Of a DNA stretch of 64,000 nucleotides, positions 1 to 12,180 are shown piece after piece (positions within the stretch are counted from its first letter, which is position 1; each line of letters starts with the position of its first letter). The translations under genes were made by a program, and so were the position numbers. Below the pieces are notes generated by a model. It was not told the origin of the DNA. It saw nothing but the letters and a program-made list of their open reading frames with translations, and did not search any database. Source of the DNA: Diadema setosum (Eukaryota; Echinodermata; Echinoidea; Diadematoida; Diadematidae); assembly GCA_033980235.1 (NCBI GenBank), contig CM067072.1, positions 18,975,047-19,039,046 on the forward strand. Direction: 5' to 3'.

Positions 1-933
1 TGTGTGTGCGCGTGCATTAGGAAAAGCAAAATGTCTGTACTCTCGTCAGAGCGGATCTAGGCCCTATATATTTTCGATTTCTTTATCCCATCCTTCGCTC
101 TCTCTCTCTCCCTCTCTCTCCCCTTCTGAAAACATCATTATGACGTTTAATCTGTGCGCATACACACAAAATACACAATCATAAGATATCCCAAAGATTC
201 CTTTAAAAATCAGCACATTCTGTAATAACGGCGCTCCTTAAGTAGTGTAATGCTCCCTTCTCAAACCTCTCTTTCTGAGATGCAAAATGCACCTACTATC
301 ATAATGAGACCTGTAGGCCTATACTGACCGCACCAGAATATATGTTTTTTAATTAGATAAGATAATAGCACACGAAAGATTTTTCATGTTGCGTTACAAT
401 TTTCTCATTTGCCTCCTATGATATAATAATTGTAACGTACAATAAACATCAACTGATAATAAATATCTATTCTATTATAGAGAGAGGGGGAGAAGGGAAG
501 AAATACGACTCGTCAAACAGCAGCCTAATTTGAAGATCTGACTTACATAGACCAGCAAAGAACTCAAAACTTGTATAACTCCGACTGGATGGTACTTATA
601 CTTCAAATATCTTTATTAGTGTATAACCATAATATTTCTTTATTTCTTTTTTTTTCTGTATAAGCCCTGAGTATATCCAACGTAACTGTCCGGGTAATCC
701 ACATAGCTTCAAATATCAAAACATCATGATCTCTGCTAATATGCACTGCCTTCAATGTCATTATTCATTAAACACCATTATAAAGTAATTATTACTTGCA
801 ATGAAATTGCAGAAACTGCGACGTTATTGATCATTAAAAAAATGATGCTTATCTTTCTTTCATTATGACCTCATGTAAATGTTTTGTGGTTTTATACCAC
901 GCAAGTTTTTAAAATTGTCCTGGTATCATAATA
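1..933. other. Non-coding, no gene seen
   Basis: AT-rich sequence with no convincing reading frame or splice-bounded exon. A short CT-rich microsatellite lies at about 97-125 and a purine-rich patch at about 480-500. No terminal inverted repeat was recognised here. Confidence 0.6.
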
Positions 934-978
934 TTGTTAGGGAATGGTTTCCACTATGAATATTTGGCCACAAAACAT

Positions 979-1205
979 AGCAGGGACTACAATTCGTTAC
1001 TTAAAAAAGGCATACGAAATTTTATCCAACTTAAGATTGAATTATGGCAAAATATAAGTATACATTGTGTGTACGTCTTACACAAAAACAAAGCAGGGAC
1101 TACACATTGGTTTCTTAAAAAAGAGCATACGAAATTTGATCTAACTTTAGATTGAATTATGGCAAATAGTATATAAGTACATTGTGTGTACGTCTTAACA
1201 CAATC
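979..1205. repeat. Two-copy tandem duplication, period 113 bp
   Basis: The phrase AGCAGGGACTAC recurs at 979 and 1092, and each copy runs through GATTGAATTATGGCAAA to CATTGTGTGTACGTCTTA. The copies differ by scattered substitutions and small indels. Short reading frames on both strands here are by-products of the duplication. Confidence 0.8.
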
Positions 1206-2009
1206 AAATGTCGAAATCAACTATAATAAACTCGCAACAGCTAAAAAAACGATGCTTATGATGCTGCAATTTCATATTTTCCATTGCCATCATGACATCT
1301 ATATAATGCATTTCTAGGTATGGCAGTACATAACACAATGATTTACATGTATATCTATACATTGTGTTGTACGGCCGCTATCAGTAAATAAATTGATTGT
1401 GTCTTGTGTGCTGCTTCGAAACTATATGCAGGAATTAATTCAAATGCACATTCATTGCCGGCGGTTGGTTACCTGTTTAAGGTCTATATATCATGCAAAT
1501 ATTTTGATTATAACTTACAATGTTTGTAGTTGGGCAGCCTCGCATTTCTCGCCTATACTGTGGGAGCGTTGCTCTGTTGTATATGAAGGCCTGGTCACAC
1601 CGCCCGAACTTTGTGGGAGCGTTCCTTGAACGGTAGGGAGAGGGGGCCGAATTTCGACAACGCTCGTCACCGCGCACAAAATGGGGGAAAAAAAAATCGA
1701 AAACACGGGCGTTGCCTTAGCGGTGCACCGCTAAAGCCGGCGTTGCTTCAGCGTTGGTTTAACGGTAGCGAGCGGGAGCGAGCGTTGGTTTAGCGGTGAC
1801 GCGAGCGTTGATAGAGCGGCGTCCCGCTCCGACACCTCCATACCAACGCCAAACCAAAGTTCATTACCGCAATGGATCGCTGCTTCAACGCCCGACACCG
1901 TTCCAGCAATCCCGTGTCCGCTCGTTAAACGCTTACAACCGCTCCACCAAAGTTTGTGCAACGTTTAATCACCGCCCGGGCAAAGCTGGCGAAGCAGCGG
2001 TGGTCCGGG

Positions 2010-2315
2010 GTCATGCCACGAGACCGACACCCACGAGTCATACGGTCCACGAGACCGACATCAATAAAAGGTCCATGAGTCATACAGCCCACGAGTTATA
2101 CGGCTCAGGAGTCATACAGCCCATGTGTTCGACACTACGCACAAAAGGCTCATGAGAGCGACACTAAACAAACACAGCTCACGAGACCGACAATAAGCAA
2201 AGAAAGCCCACGAGACCGACAGTAGGCAAAGAAGGCCCACGAGACCGACACTAAGCAAAACAGGCTCACGAGACCGACACTAAGCAAAGAAAGCCCACGA
2301 GACCGACAGGATAAA
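2010..2315 (+). repeat. 29-bp tandem array, left arm of FB1
   Basis: Units contain the core CACGAGACCGACA followed by CTAAGCAAAGAAGGC-like spacer. The best copies start near 2180, 2208, 2237, 2266 and 2295, with more degenerate CACGAGTCATACGG variants at 2030-2130. The same units recur inverted at 3850-4220. Confidence 0.85.
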
Positions 2316-2365
2316 CAGCGCCATCTACATGTCAATTACCTGTACAGGGTGTTCCATGAACGGAA

Positions 2366-3511
2366 AAATAACATACTGGCGGGTGCAATTTCGTCACGCT
2401 ATCTAATGAACGACATCAAATATGTAATTCTACACACTTCTAGGGGGGGGGGGCAGGTCTGTCAGGGAGCGACATTGTTATCAATAAGAAAAATAGAAAT
2501 GCATTCTTCATGCCCTTCCACCCCCCCCCCCCCAAGAAAGAAGAAGACAAAAAACACATGGTCAAATGAATTGATAAAAGAGGACAAGAACGATGTGTGG
2601 ATTATTTTAGAGCTTTGGATAGTGCCATCGTGCTACTTTTAATAGGCTTTCCTAGTTCTTAGGTAGAAGATGGACAGGATGTACCTTTTACCTCTTCTCT
2701 TTCTCTATTCACTATTTTCTTAGGCTATATTAGATATCCTACCCCCTGCTTAGACGTTTTGGAGTAAGATCTATTTGTAATTTTCTCTGTAACTATAATG
2801 TATGTAATTCAAATGATTAAAACGTTTTATATCGCAGGGATTCACCTCGATTTGTGGCTTGTGTTATTCTCCTCCAAAACAGTTCATTTTTTGTGAAATA
2901 CAATAGCTGTTTTCATGGATGCATCTTGTTTTTTCCGAATCCAAATCGAATATATATATGAGAAATTGTCATTTTTTAATCATTTACTGCCATCACATTT
3001 CGTGATATTTTTTCCCCTTGATAATCTGATTCGTCGAGCCAATGCAGATTAACATCATAATACAACAGTATCTCATAAGATCCCCAAATCCGTGAAGTAT
3101 AGCTAAAACCACTTATCTCTCATCCATTCTATGTATTGTATTTGCATAAAATTTTTTATGCTTTATTTTCTTCCTAATTCGTTGACTTGTATTCTTGTCT
3201 GCAGCTCCACCTTCTCATCATGTAATTTAAGTGATGTTAATTTGCCAGTTTTGTGACGAGTTTTCCACAAGCAACCGCCTACAAGAATAAAAACGTAATG
3301 ATTTTGGTAGCCACTTTGTTTATACAGATTAGATTGAATTGCACTAAGAATTTTTCTTACAAGCAGTTTTTTTCTCTATTCAACCATTAGCATACTCGAA
3401 TCATGCCGATTTTCACTCTATAAAATGCCTCTCGATGATCCCACTAGCACTAGAATATAATAACAATCACCAAAGGCAGATCTCTCTCTCTCGATCTCTC
3501 TCTCTCTTTTC

Positions 3512-3548
<37 letters not shown>

Positions 3549-3795
3549 CTGGGAGTAGGAATGTAATATAAAAGAGGTCAAAGGGTTAACATGCAAACGA
3601 GGGTGTCTTGACATCTTTAGTTATTGTGGAAAGATCTGTTCACACTTTTACTGAATTTTGTTCACTTTTTTTTTTCTCAAACACACACACACACGCAAAC
3701 ACAATTAAAGATCCTGATCATTTCAGGGGGTGGGGGACAACTGATGGGGTAACGCCCTGGTAACTCTTCTTTTCTATCTCTCATTATCTTCCTTA
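2366..3795. other. Loop of FB1, no gene; G35 run
   Basis: About 1.4 kb between the FB1 arms with no recognisable coding content. It holds G and C homopolymers near 2443 and 2520, a CT microsatellite at 3481-3508, an uninterrupted G run at 3514-3548, and an AC microsatellite at about 3679-3695. Confidence 0.6.
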
Positions 3796-3844
3796 TGCCA
3801 TTATCAGGACACCCTATACAATTTATTGGTCTATAGGTGGCGCT

Positions 3845-4220
3845 GTTCATCTCTGTCGGTCTCGTGGGCCTTCTTTGCATAGTGTCGGTCTCGTGAACCT
3901 CTTTTGCGTAATGTCGGTCTCGTGAGCCTTATGCGTAGCGTCGGTCTCGTGAGCCTTTTAAGTGTAGTGTCGGTCTCGTGGGCTTTGTTTGCTTAGTGTC
4001 GGTCTCTTGAGCCTTTTGTGCGTAGTATCGGTCTCGTGAGCCGTATAACTCCTGGGCTTATTTTACTCGATGTCGAACTCGTGGCTTTATTTACTCAGTG
4101 TCGAACTCGTGGGCTGTATAACTGGTGGGCTGTATGACTTGTGGGCTGTATGACTCGTGGGCTGTATGACTTGTGAGCTGTATAACTTGTGGCTGTATGA
4201 CTCGTGGGTGTCGGTCTCGT
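3845..4220 (-). repeat. 29-bp tandem array, right arm of FB1
   Basis: Inverted copies of the left-arm units (GTGTCGGTCTCGTGAGCC and variants) occur about ten times from 3850 to 4040. They are followed by shorter GGGCTGTATGACTCGT units to 4210. The switch from the CACGAGACC-type to the GAGTCATAC-type variant occurs in the mirrored order of the left arm. Confidence 0.85.
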
Positions 4221-4575
4221 GACGTGCACCCGGTGGTTCAGCGTTCAAGATTTCTGCGTTGGCCTAGCGGACCCAAGCGTCCACGAACTTGCGTCTAGCG
4301 GGGCCAAACTTTGACTGGGCGTTGTTGGAGCGGTGGTGAACTTTGCCGGAGCAGACAATTGTCTGCTCCTCACCGCTCGCAATATTTTGTGCAGCTCAAA
4401 ACTTTCGGAGCGGTAGGAGGGACCATCAGCGGTGGCCGAGCGTATACGGCGTTGTCTTAACGGAGGCCAACTTCTGTTAAACGGTGGTGAACGGTTACGA
4501 GCGGTGATGAATTTTTTTTTTTCACCGCTCCAGGAACGCTCCAGCAAAGTTCTGGCGGTGTGACCGGGCCTTAAC

Positions 4576-4930
4576 GTAAACAGATAGGGACCAAATAAGA
4601 TACACCAGGAAATACAGTATTCAGGTGCCACACAATCTGAATTTGTTGGGTTCGTGAATACATGTATACAACTGATAGGATTTGGCATCACTCGTTCAGC
4701 AATTTGCGCAGAGATTTAATGACCACTCTTTATTATCAATTCCTAAGAAATTTACTTTGACTGATATACGAGAAAATGACACATTCATCAGGTCGGATCA
4801 ATACTCTGGTATTGTGCTATCAACTTATGGGAAGCCCCTCTCCTTTTTTTTTATTGTTCGTTAATTTGTTTGCTTTAGCGGCTTGACAGTGTTCAGAAAC
4901 AAGAGTAATACTCCCTTGTTTTAGCAGCAT
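4576..4930. other. Short spacer, no gene seen
   Basis: Between FB1 and the next MITE. No coding, RNA or repeat signal was recognised. Confidence 0.5.
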
Positions 4931-4934
4931 TTAA

Positions 4935-5284
4935 AGGTCCAGTTTACCTTTGGGAGTAGTGATTTCAAAAATTTTCAAGATATCATATTTGATGCATATG
5001 TGTAGGTCTGTTGTATCATAAAACATCCTACCATATGAAATATTTGCAATAAAACCTAAAATATAAGGAGATATCAGGGTTTTTCTCAATAAACCGTAAC
5101 TGTATACTGTTTAGTCTGGAATTTTTTTTTATTATAACTATTGTTCACATTTTGTGTATTTAACAACACTTAACATCGATTATACGGATTCAAATTTTGA
5201 CAGTGGTTGTTTCTATCCCTAACTCACATTTTAGAACTATTTTATAGCACTAATGCTTTCATCTGCAAATGGTAAATTATGCCT
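4935..5284. mobile_element. TTAA-flanked MITE (350 bp)
   Basis: TTAA occurs on both sides (4931-4934 and 5285-5288). The ends are imperfect inverted repeats: AGGTCCAGTTTACCTTTG on the left against an inverted AGGCATAATTTACCATTTG on the right. Non-coding. TTAA duplications are typical of piggyBac and Kolobok superfamilies, so the parent was probably one of these. Its AGG terminus matches the MITEs at 27579 and 45494. Confidence 0.7.
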
Positions 5285-5288
5285 TTAA

Positions 5289-6210
5289 ACACGAAAGTCA
5301 GAGGCACGAATCTTGGCATATTATGTTACTCGTGTAAAATTGCCTTTAGGAGCTCCTCGATTCATTATCGGATATGGTTGTGATCCGCAAAAGAAATATT
5401 TTTGAAAATCGTGTAATACTAATTCTTGTTTGAAAGCTTAATTCCTTGTGTAATACAGTCGTGCATTTCTCGGCATGTTAAATTTCACTGAGATAAAAAT
5501 GAATGAACAGGAAAACATTGTAAACTTAGATTTTGGGATGATTAATAACCGGATTATGACACTTTCAAGTATTTTCTGATGTGTGAGCAAATTAACCAAG
5601 CACATCTATAACGAAAGGCTGAATAATCACATAATACTGTTATCAAATTGAGGAGTGTTGTTGCTAAAAACCCGAGCTTCAACCACTACAGACACGAGGG
5701 AAAACTCCTTCAGTGTTATTCCCAGAATTTTGTCCTACCCGACTGGTAATCACATGCATCCTATGGTCAGTCTACACACCCCATACCTCCCTATAGTAGC
5801 CTAACCTCTCCCATAAACATTTCTGGATAACTTGTCTCCCCATTGTCTACCAGTGCTAAGTTTCTCCCTCATCATCCCCATCATGTAACATGTGAATCAC
5901 TGGTGTCAATGACCCATTATTGGGACTGACCGTGGTCACTACCAACCTACACTTTTATTTTATTCTAATTTGAATCCCTGTATTTTGAATATTGTAGATT
6001 AAGCCCCTCCTTCTAGTATACATGTATTATAAAAGCGCACATGTGCTTTGGAAAAAAAGTTCTCTCTTTAATTCACCCTCTTCGGGTAAAGACACATTGC
6101 GTTTACTGGTCTCCCTTGCCATCCCTTTTAAGGGGCGATTATGGCCGTCGGGTAGGGAGTACCTATTGTCCCAAATATTAAATCTTATATCTCTCATCGT
6201 CGCCTGTGAT
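5289..6210. other. Non-coding spacer
   Basis: AT-rich sequence. No gene, RNA or terminal inverted repeat was recognised. The reading frame at 6022-6237 shows no domain and runs into the next transposon, so it is not called. Confidence 0.5.
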
Positions 6211-6213
6211 TTA

Positions 6214-6968
6214 CCCTATTCTAACTGGGCTATTTGAGACCAAGTTTTTACTGAGGGGGGGGGGGGGGTCAATTTGACCCCCCCTTCAGATCTCGGCCGC
6301 CGATCGCGCGATCGCCGCGAAATTTTGCCTGAAGATAGAGCTGGATGTCAACTACAAGATTACGTCGTCATACAATAGAAAAATATTGCCTTTCTATTTT
6401 TAATGAATTAATTATGCAAATTTGTGCATGAAATCATATTTTCACCTATAACTCCATTAAAAAAACTGGAGGATTGCTAGATTTTTGTGTCAGAATTCCT
6501 CAAGACACATCAAACAATTTTTATGTAAAAAAATAGCCCAATTGAAATTAATTTCTTTTGTTTTTATTGTTTTGTTAATTTCTTATGTATTTTATTGTTT
6601 TTTTCAACCTTTTGTTTTCTATTGTTTTTTTGCCAAAACTTGTTGCAGGCACTTTTTCAGGCTTATCTACACTAGGATTAATTAATTTCAATGGTTAAAA
6701 GTTGAAATAATCTAATTAATATCAATTTAACCAAAAAACACAATTTGCATTGGATTTGCACACGATATCATGAATTTGAGCTGTTTTTTGGTTGACATGC
6801 ATATGCAAAACATTATGTAACTTCAAAACGGTGTACCCGGACGTCGCAAATTTGGTCTCAAAATATGCGGGAAATTTCAATGAAAAAAGTTGTGAAACGA
6901 CGCGGCAAAAGCTTTGCGCGTTGCGAAATCGTGGCGCGAAACGTCGAGGGGGGGGGGGGGTCAATTTG

Positions 6969-7010
<42 letters not shown>

Positions 7011-7023
7011 AGTTAGAATAGGG
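6214..7023. mobile_element. Harbinger-like MITE with poly-G/C subterminal blocks
   Basis: The terminal inverted repeat CCCTATTCTAACTGGG (6214) is matched by its perfect complement ending at 7023. Both sides are flanked by TTA (6211-6213 and 7024-7026), the TWA duplication typical of PIF/Harbinger. Inside each end lies a G-run, TCAATTTGA, C-run block (about 6255-6286 and 6949-7010), so each terminus is itself a hairpin. The right C run is about 41 nt. It has no coding capacity; glycine/proline reading frames here are homopolymer artefacts. Confidence 0.85.
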
Positions 7024-7189
7024 TTAAGAGGCTGGCTTGTACATGTATATCGACTGTCATCGTGGTCTTTTCTGTGGAGCTGTTCGTCGAGAAAAGGTTT
7101 ATACCAATGTAACACTGACATTAATACGCCATCAAACAACACAACTGCAAATAAAAAGGTGTTACGTTAGTTTATACAATGGTAAATTG

Positions 7190-7792
7190 GCACCTCGTCT
7201 ACAACCACCCTGTCCACTGTCCACCTAGTCTAATGCCATTTCGTCTAAACTCACTTCGTCTACTACCAACTCGTCTACCAACCATTTTGTCTATATGCCA
7301 ATAGTCTAATTGTCATTTCGTCTACTAGCCATTTTATCTAATGTCCAATTTGTCTAAGTCACATTTCGTCTAACACCCATTATGTCTATTGACCATTTCG
7401 TCTATTAATCATAAGGTCTATGAATAAAATAGTCTACAGCTCATTTTGTCTAATAGCCAATTCGTCTACAACTCATTGTCTAATAGTCAATTAGTCTAAT
7501 AACCAGTCAGTCTACTCCCAACTGGTCTACTGCCAACTGGTCTACTCCCAATTGGTCTAATCCCAACTGGTCTACACCCAATTGGTCTACTCCCAACTCG
7601 TCTACTCCCAATTGGTCTACTCCCAACTCCTCTACACCCAAGTGGTCTACTCCCAACTCGTCTACTCCCAACTAGTCTACACCCAACTGGTCTACACCCA
7701 ACTCGTCTACTGCCAACTCATCTACTGCCAACTCGTCTACTGCCAACTCGTGTACTGCCAACTAGTCTACTCCCAACTGGTCTACTACTAGT
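7190..7792 (+). repeat. 15-bp minisatellite, left arm of FB2
   Basis: Units follow GTCTACTCCCAACTG with N variants. The inner part (7500-7790) is regular. The outer part (7200-7500) is diverged, as expected if new units arise toward the centre. Confidence 0.9.
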
Positions 7793-9034
7793 TATAGTTT
7801 TTTTTTTGTTGTTGTTATCTAAGTCTACTTCATCCAGTTTCTTTTTTCCCAGTGAAATAGGTTGAACACTCTTGGTGCCCCATTTGATTTAAATTTTTAT
7901 GTTCTGATTATGACAATTTTTTAGGAAAAAAAAAGATAATGTCACAGTGTGAAAAACTGGCTGTGTTATTTTTGTGGTGGATGTGTAATTTATATCAGAA
8001 GCAATCATGCAGCATTTATATGTCCAAACTTCAACACTCCATCCATTCAACTTTGATACACAATCATAAGTATGGTAAAAATGAAAAGAAACACTTTAGA
8101 AGTACATTATCAGTATTCTTTATTCTGTCTGCCACGTACTGATGTATGTAAACGGTTAAATGCACAAAAAAAGGTTGAAACAGAACAAAAATATGATTCA
8201 TGCACAATAGCTACTACTAAGATAAATAATTTACTTGCCTGCAATGTACTCAATACACGTTTCGCGAGGAACCCTAAATAAGCTCAAAGGTGCCCCGCCA
8301 CCCAGTATTCAAATCTATTCAGCATATCTTTGAAAATTGATCAAAATTAAGTTCACAATAACATTTGTAAACACATGATTTAAATGCATTAAAACTTGAT
8401 ATTCAAGGAAACAGTAAAATGTGACTAGCGCCATTCCATGTGGAATCTGGATTCAAGTTTTGTTTACAATGCTTTGGAGTATCCATCCTTAGTCGTGAGA
8501 GATGCATATTGAGGTCATCATCATGTTTCAAAATCATTTTCTTCAAACACAAGGGTGTGATAATGGCTCTATATTATGTTTATCCTGTTGGTAACATTTT
8601 GTGGAATTGCGCCCTATTGTAACATCGAGAATAGTACTAACATAACGGTTTGTTTTACCTAGGCTACCTATTTTCAAATTGACCCAAAATAATGTGATTA
8701 TGGAAATAGCTCAATGTATCTCGAAGGCGGGGTTGCTGACAATTCGTTTGTGATGGAGGATTGTAACTAAGCTAGTTTATCATTATTTAGTTATTTTACG
8801 ACCAGAATGTAGACTGGATAGTCATGTCTCACCATTGATTAGTATGTCTATATTCAGCATGTGTGGAATAATTAACAACTAGAATAGTCTAATATTGATT
8901 TTTGTGCTAATCAAGGGCAGGGTTTAATATGAATAGTTCGACGGACTGGACACTAGACAAAATGGTATATTCATTATCAGCATGACCAGATGGAAATGAT
9001 CAGTTTGGGTAAATTGTTGAGAGTAAAACTATAT

Positions 9035-9668
9035 CAGTTGGGAGTACACCAATTGGGTATAGACGAGTATAGACCAATTGGGAGTAGACAAGTTGGGAGT
9101 AGACCAATTGGGAGTAGACCACTTGGGAGTAGACCAATTGGGAGTAGACCAATTGGGAGTAGACCAATTGGGAGTAGACCAGTTGGGAGTAGAAATTAGG
9201 AGTAGACCAGTTGGGAGTAGACCAGTTGGTAGTAGACCAGTTGGGAGTAGACCAATTGGGAGTAGACGAGTTAGGAGTAGACCAGATGGGTATAGACCGT
9301 ATTGGGTATGGACAAACTAAGGGTTGGACGATATGATAACTAGACAAAGTGAATGTAGACTAAGTGACTTGTAGACGAGGTGGGAGTAGACTAACTAGTA
9401 GTAGACAAAATAGATATTAGACGACATGGCAAATAGACATTGTGAGTGTAGACGATTTGGCTATTAGATCAATTGTTTTGTAGACGAAATGCTCCTTAGA
9501 CGAGTTGGGTATTAGACAGTACGGGTAGTGGGCAAAGTGACTATTAGGCAATGTGGGTACTGGACAAAACGAGTTGTAGACCAAATGGGTATTAGACGAA
9601 TCGGTAATAGACGATATGCCAGTAGACCAATTGGAAAATAGACATAGTGGCTGTAGACGAGGTCACTA
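9035..9668 (-). repeat. 15-bp minisatellite, right arm of FB2
   Basis: Inverted copies of the left-arm unit (AGTAGACCAATTGGG and variants), again most regular toward the centre (9050-9290) and degenerate outward. Confidence 0.9.
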
Positions 9669-9682
9669 TAAACCTATACAAT

Positions 9683-10185
9683 CCCCATGAGTGAAGTATG
9701 GGGATAACTTGCAATACGTTAAATAAGTATGATTAGCTGAAATTTTTCGGACATCACTGGATAAGCACACTACACAATGTATAACGGTTCGTGATGTCAC
9801 AGTAAGGCAATGATATAGAGAAAATATAAGGAAAATTCAACTTCAAGGCTATAGCTATCCGCCTGTATCCGCGCACTCAGTAATATTTGGGTTAAGAGGG
9901 ATATCCCTGATGAAACATTCTCTCCAAAAACCAACGTACATCTATTGTCTATTCTGCGATGACACTTTTTTTTTTTCAAATTCACCCTAACGTAAATACA
10001 AAATGAATTAGAATGAATAACAAGAAATATGGAAGAAGTTTCAATTTATTAAGACATCGAATTAGCAGCTCATGGAATTTCAAGTTTTCGAAATGTCTAA
10101 ACGGAAGTGATGTTAGTGATGTAAATCACAAATGCACATTTTTATATTCACTGAACATTCTGACTCCAAATAAGGCAAAAATAAT
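9683..10185. other. Non-coding spacer
   Basis: No gene or repeat boundary was recognised between FB2 and the tandem array. Confidence 0.5.
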
Positions 10186-10189
10186 AAAT

Positions 10190-11460
10190 TGAATCCCTGC
10201 TCCCTTTTGGTCAAATATTCAATGTTTGTATCTATCAAAAAGCAAGGGAAATATTATATTGAGGGAAATTCGAGGTATGTGATGGGAGAGGAATACCCTT
10301 CCCACACGAGGGAGATTTTTGTATTTTCGAACTTGAAATTCAGAGATCTGGTGCCTTTTGTCAATTCGTTATTGTTGTTTCTATCAAAAGAGTAAGAAAA
10401 ATTACATTGTATACAGTAAGAAACGGTAATAATAATAATATATCACAATAATATTGTAAGAAACATTAAAATGTTCAGGGAAATGAGAGGGGAGAGTGTA
10501 TATGGAAGATGGGTATAATGCTCTCTCCAAAACGGGGGGGGGGGGGGATTTTGCATATTCAGACATGAAAATCAGCGATAATTTAATATGGTGCATATTT
10601 TAACGGTGATACGAAAGATTCGATTGTTGCTGCATGTTGTCGCAAAGATATAATAAAGAAGTATTCAGAGAAACGGACGGGGGAGGAGGATACCCCCTCC
10701 CATGCACACGAGGGGATCGTTTGCATCTTCAGAGATCTGGTGCAACCTATTTGTTAAAATAGTCGGGTTTTTTTTCTATCAAACAGTTAGATGCAATTTT
10801 CAAGACTTGAACAGAGGTCTGCTTCACCATTTTGGTCAAATATTAGCTTTTTTTTTGTCTATAGAATATATCAAAAGAAAAAAAAAGATTAGGAAACATT
10901 CATATTCAGGGAAGGGTGAAATTCAGAGATCTTGTGCACCCTATTTGTTTAAATATTCGATTTTTGTTCTCTCTCTCCCTCAAACAGTAGAACCTAAGAG
11001 AAATGTGCAGAGGGAGGGTGTGTGAGGGGGGATAGCTCCTCCCACACGAGGTAGATTTTTGCATTTTCAGATTTGAAAATCAGAGATCCGGTGCACACTT
11101 TTTTTATATAATCAAATATACAGCTGTATTCAATTTTTGTTTCTATCAAATGGTAGGAATATATATACAAGGAAATGTGCAAGGGAGAGTGTGGGAGGGG
11201 ATCCTACCTCTTCCACGCGAGGAAGATTTTTGCGATTTCTGCAGACTTGAAAGTCAGAGATGTGGTGCCTTTAGTCCCCGACGGAAAGGTGGGGAATTAT
11301 CACGATTATGTCCACCCTTTGGTTCAAATATTCGATTTTTGTTTCTATCAAAAAAGAAAAGAAAGCTACGAAACATTTACATTCAGGGAAACGTGGGGGA
11401 GAGGGTGTTAGAGGGGTATAGGGGCCCTCTCCCTAGCGGTGAAGATTTTGCATACCAGTA
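10190..11460 (-). repeat. Diverged ~190-200 bp tandem array
   Basis: About six diverged units. Each contains, in plus orientation, a TCCCACACGAGG(G)AGATTTTTGCATTTTC block, then GAAATTCAGAGATCTGGTGCAC, then TTTGTTTCTATCAAA. Examples lie near 10300, 10690, 10920, 11040, 11220 and 11430. The reverse complement matches the units at 18750-19810, so this is an opposite-orientation copy of that family. Short reading frames across the array share no conserved frame and are not called as genes. Confidence 0.75.
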
Positions 11461-11766
11461 TACTGTGAGTACAAAATAATGACTTCTTCATCACCTTTTT
11501 CTAGCTGAAGACATTTTCGCCACGTAATAGGATTATGCGATACTAGTACATGCGTTGCGCGTACGTCATACTACTGTATGATAGATACACTATACTAGCA
11601 GACGACGCTAAACGAGCGAGGCGCAGGTCGGTCACGCACGTCTTCGCGGCAGTCCGTTACTAACTATAGTACAGCCCACAAAAAAAGGGTATGCCTAACA
11701 TGTTAGACTTCTTTTTTTTTCTTTATATGTTTTATTGATTTCAACTATTGACTTCTTGATATAATA
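11461..11766. other. Short spacer, no gene seen
   Basis: Contains a GC-rich patch at about 11590-11660 (GACGACGCTAAACGAGCGAGG). Nothing else was recognised. Confidence 0.4.
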
Positions 11767-11772
11767 CATGTA

Positions 11773-12085
11773 CAGAGACTCCAACTCTCCCGTTTTCGAC
11801 GGGAGATCTCCCGCCGAAAGCCCAATTTTGCACAATCTCCCGTTCTCCCGTTTGAGATTTGATTTCTCCCGCCCTGGCTCTGTGTCTCCCGGTGGAAAGG
11901 ATTTCTTTCTTATTTCTATCGTATGTTGAAAAAATAAGCCTAAGATAGCACCAGAGAACATCTAGAATCCTAGGAACTTCGCACTTCGCACACATCAACT
12001 TGGAGTCTCCCGTTTGCTAAGGGTTTCGGGCGGGAGAATCTCCCGATCAGAAGGTGCTTTGGGTTAAATTCGGTTGGAGTCTCTG
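11773..12085. mobile_element. 313-bp MITE with CATGTA duplication
   Basis: Terminal inverted repeats CAGAGACTCCAAC and GTTGGAGTCTCTG are perfect. An exact 6-bp CATGTA flanks both ends (11767-11772 and 12086-12091). The interior repeats GGAGTCTCCCG/TCTCCCGTTT motifs in both orientations. No coding. The superfamily is not assigned. Confidence 0.8.
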
Positions 12086-12096
12086 CATGTATGTAC

Positions 12097-12142
12097 CAAA
12101 GAGTATAGAAGCGCACGTAGTGCGTGCGCTCTATACTCTTTG
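12097..12142. repeat. Strong hairpin adjacent to MITE
   Basis: CAAAGAGTATAGA pairs perfectly with TCTATACTCTTTG. A further GCGCAC/GTGCGC-like inner stem closes around a short loop. No conserved RNA family was recognised. Confidence 0.75.
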
Positions 12143-12180
12143 ATATGTATGGTAGCCCTACTACATATCGACCACCCCTA

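Larger units (their letters stand above)
1586..4572. mobile_element. Foldback-type DNA element (FB1)
   Basis: Long inverted-repeat element of about 3 kb. The ends match over about 38 bp: the left end at 1586 reads AAGGCCTGGTCACACCGCC, and the right end at 4572 is its inverted copy with few mismatches. The arms extend inward to about 2365 and 3795. They first carry GC-rich AGCGTT/AGCGGT motifs, then a 29-bp tandem array present in opposite orientation in each arm. The loop codes for nothing recognisable. No clear target-site duplication was found, so the exact ends are uncertain. The architecture resembles Drosophila FB elements, whose inverted arms are tandem repeats; no sequence homology to them is claimed. 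A GC-rich reading frame at 4245-4691 on the minus strand is a product of the arm. Confidence 0.8.
7181..9674. mobile_element. Foldback element with 15-bp repeat arms (FB2)
   Basis: Flanked by an exact 8-bp duplication TATACAAT (7173-7180 and 9675-9682). The ends are inverted: GGTAAATTGGCACCTCGTCTAC on the left against GGTTTATAGTGACCTCGTC on the right (complement). Each arm is about 600 bp of diverging 15-bp units. The spacer (about 7800-9030) is non-coding. The 8-bp duplication suggests mobilisation by a hAT-type transposase, but the termini are not a textbook hAT end. Tyr-Ser-Gln-Leu-Val-type reading frames in the arms are repeat artefacts. Confidence 0.85.

Noticed and set aside
2180..2310. 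Regularly spaced repeats resembling a CRISPR array
   Set aside because: The spacers are themselves copies of each other, the array is mirrored in the other arm, and the genome is eukaryotic.
4245..4691. 148-codon minus-strand frame
   Set aside because: Translation of the GC-rich FB1 arm running into flanking DNA.
7582..9347. Long Gln/Leu/Val/Tyr and Gly/Ser/Arg periodic reading frames on both strands
   Set aside because: They are direct translations of the 15-bp minisatellite arms of FB2; any frame is open because the unit length is a multiple of three.
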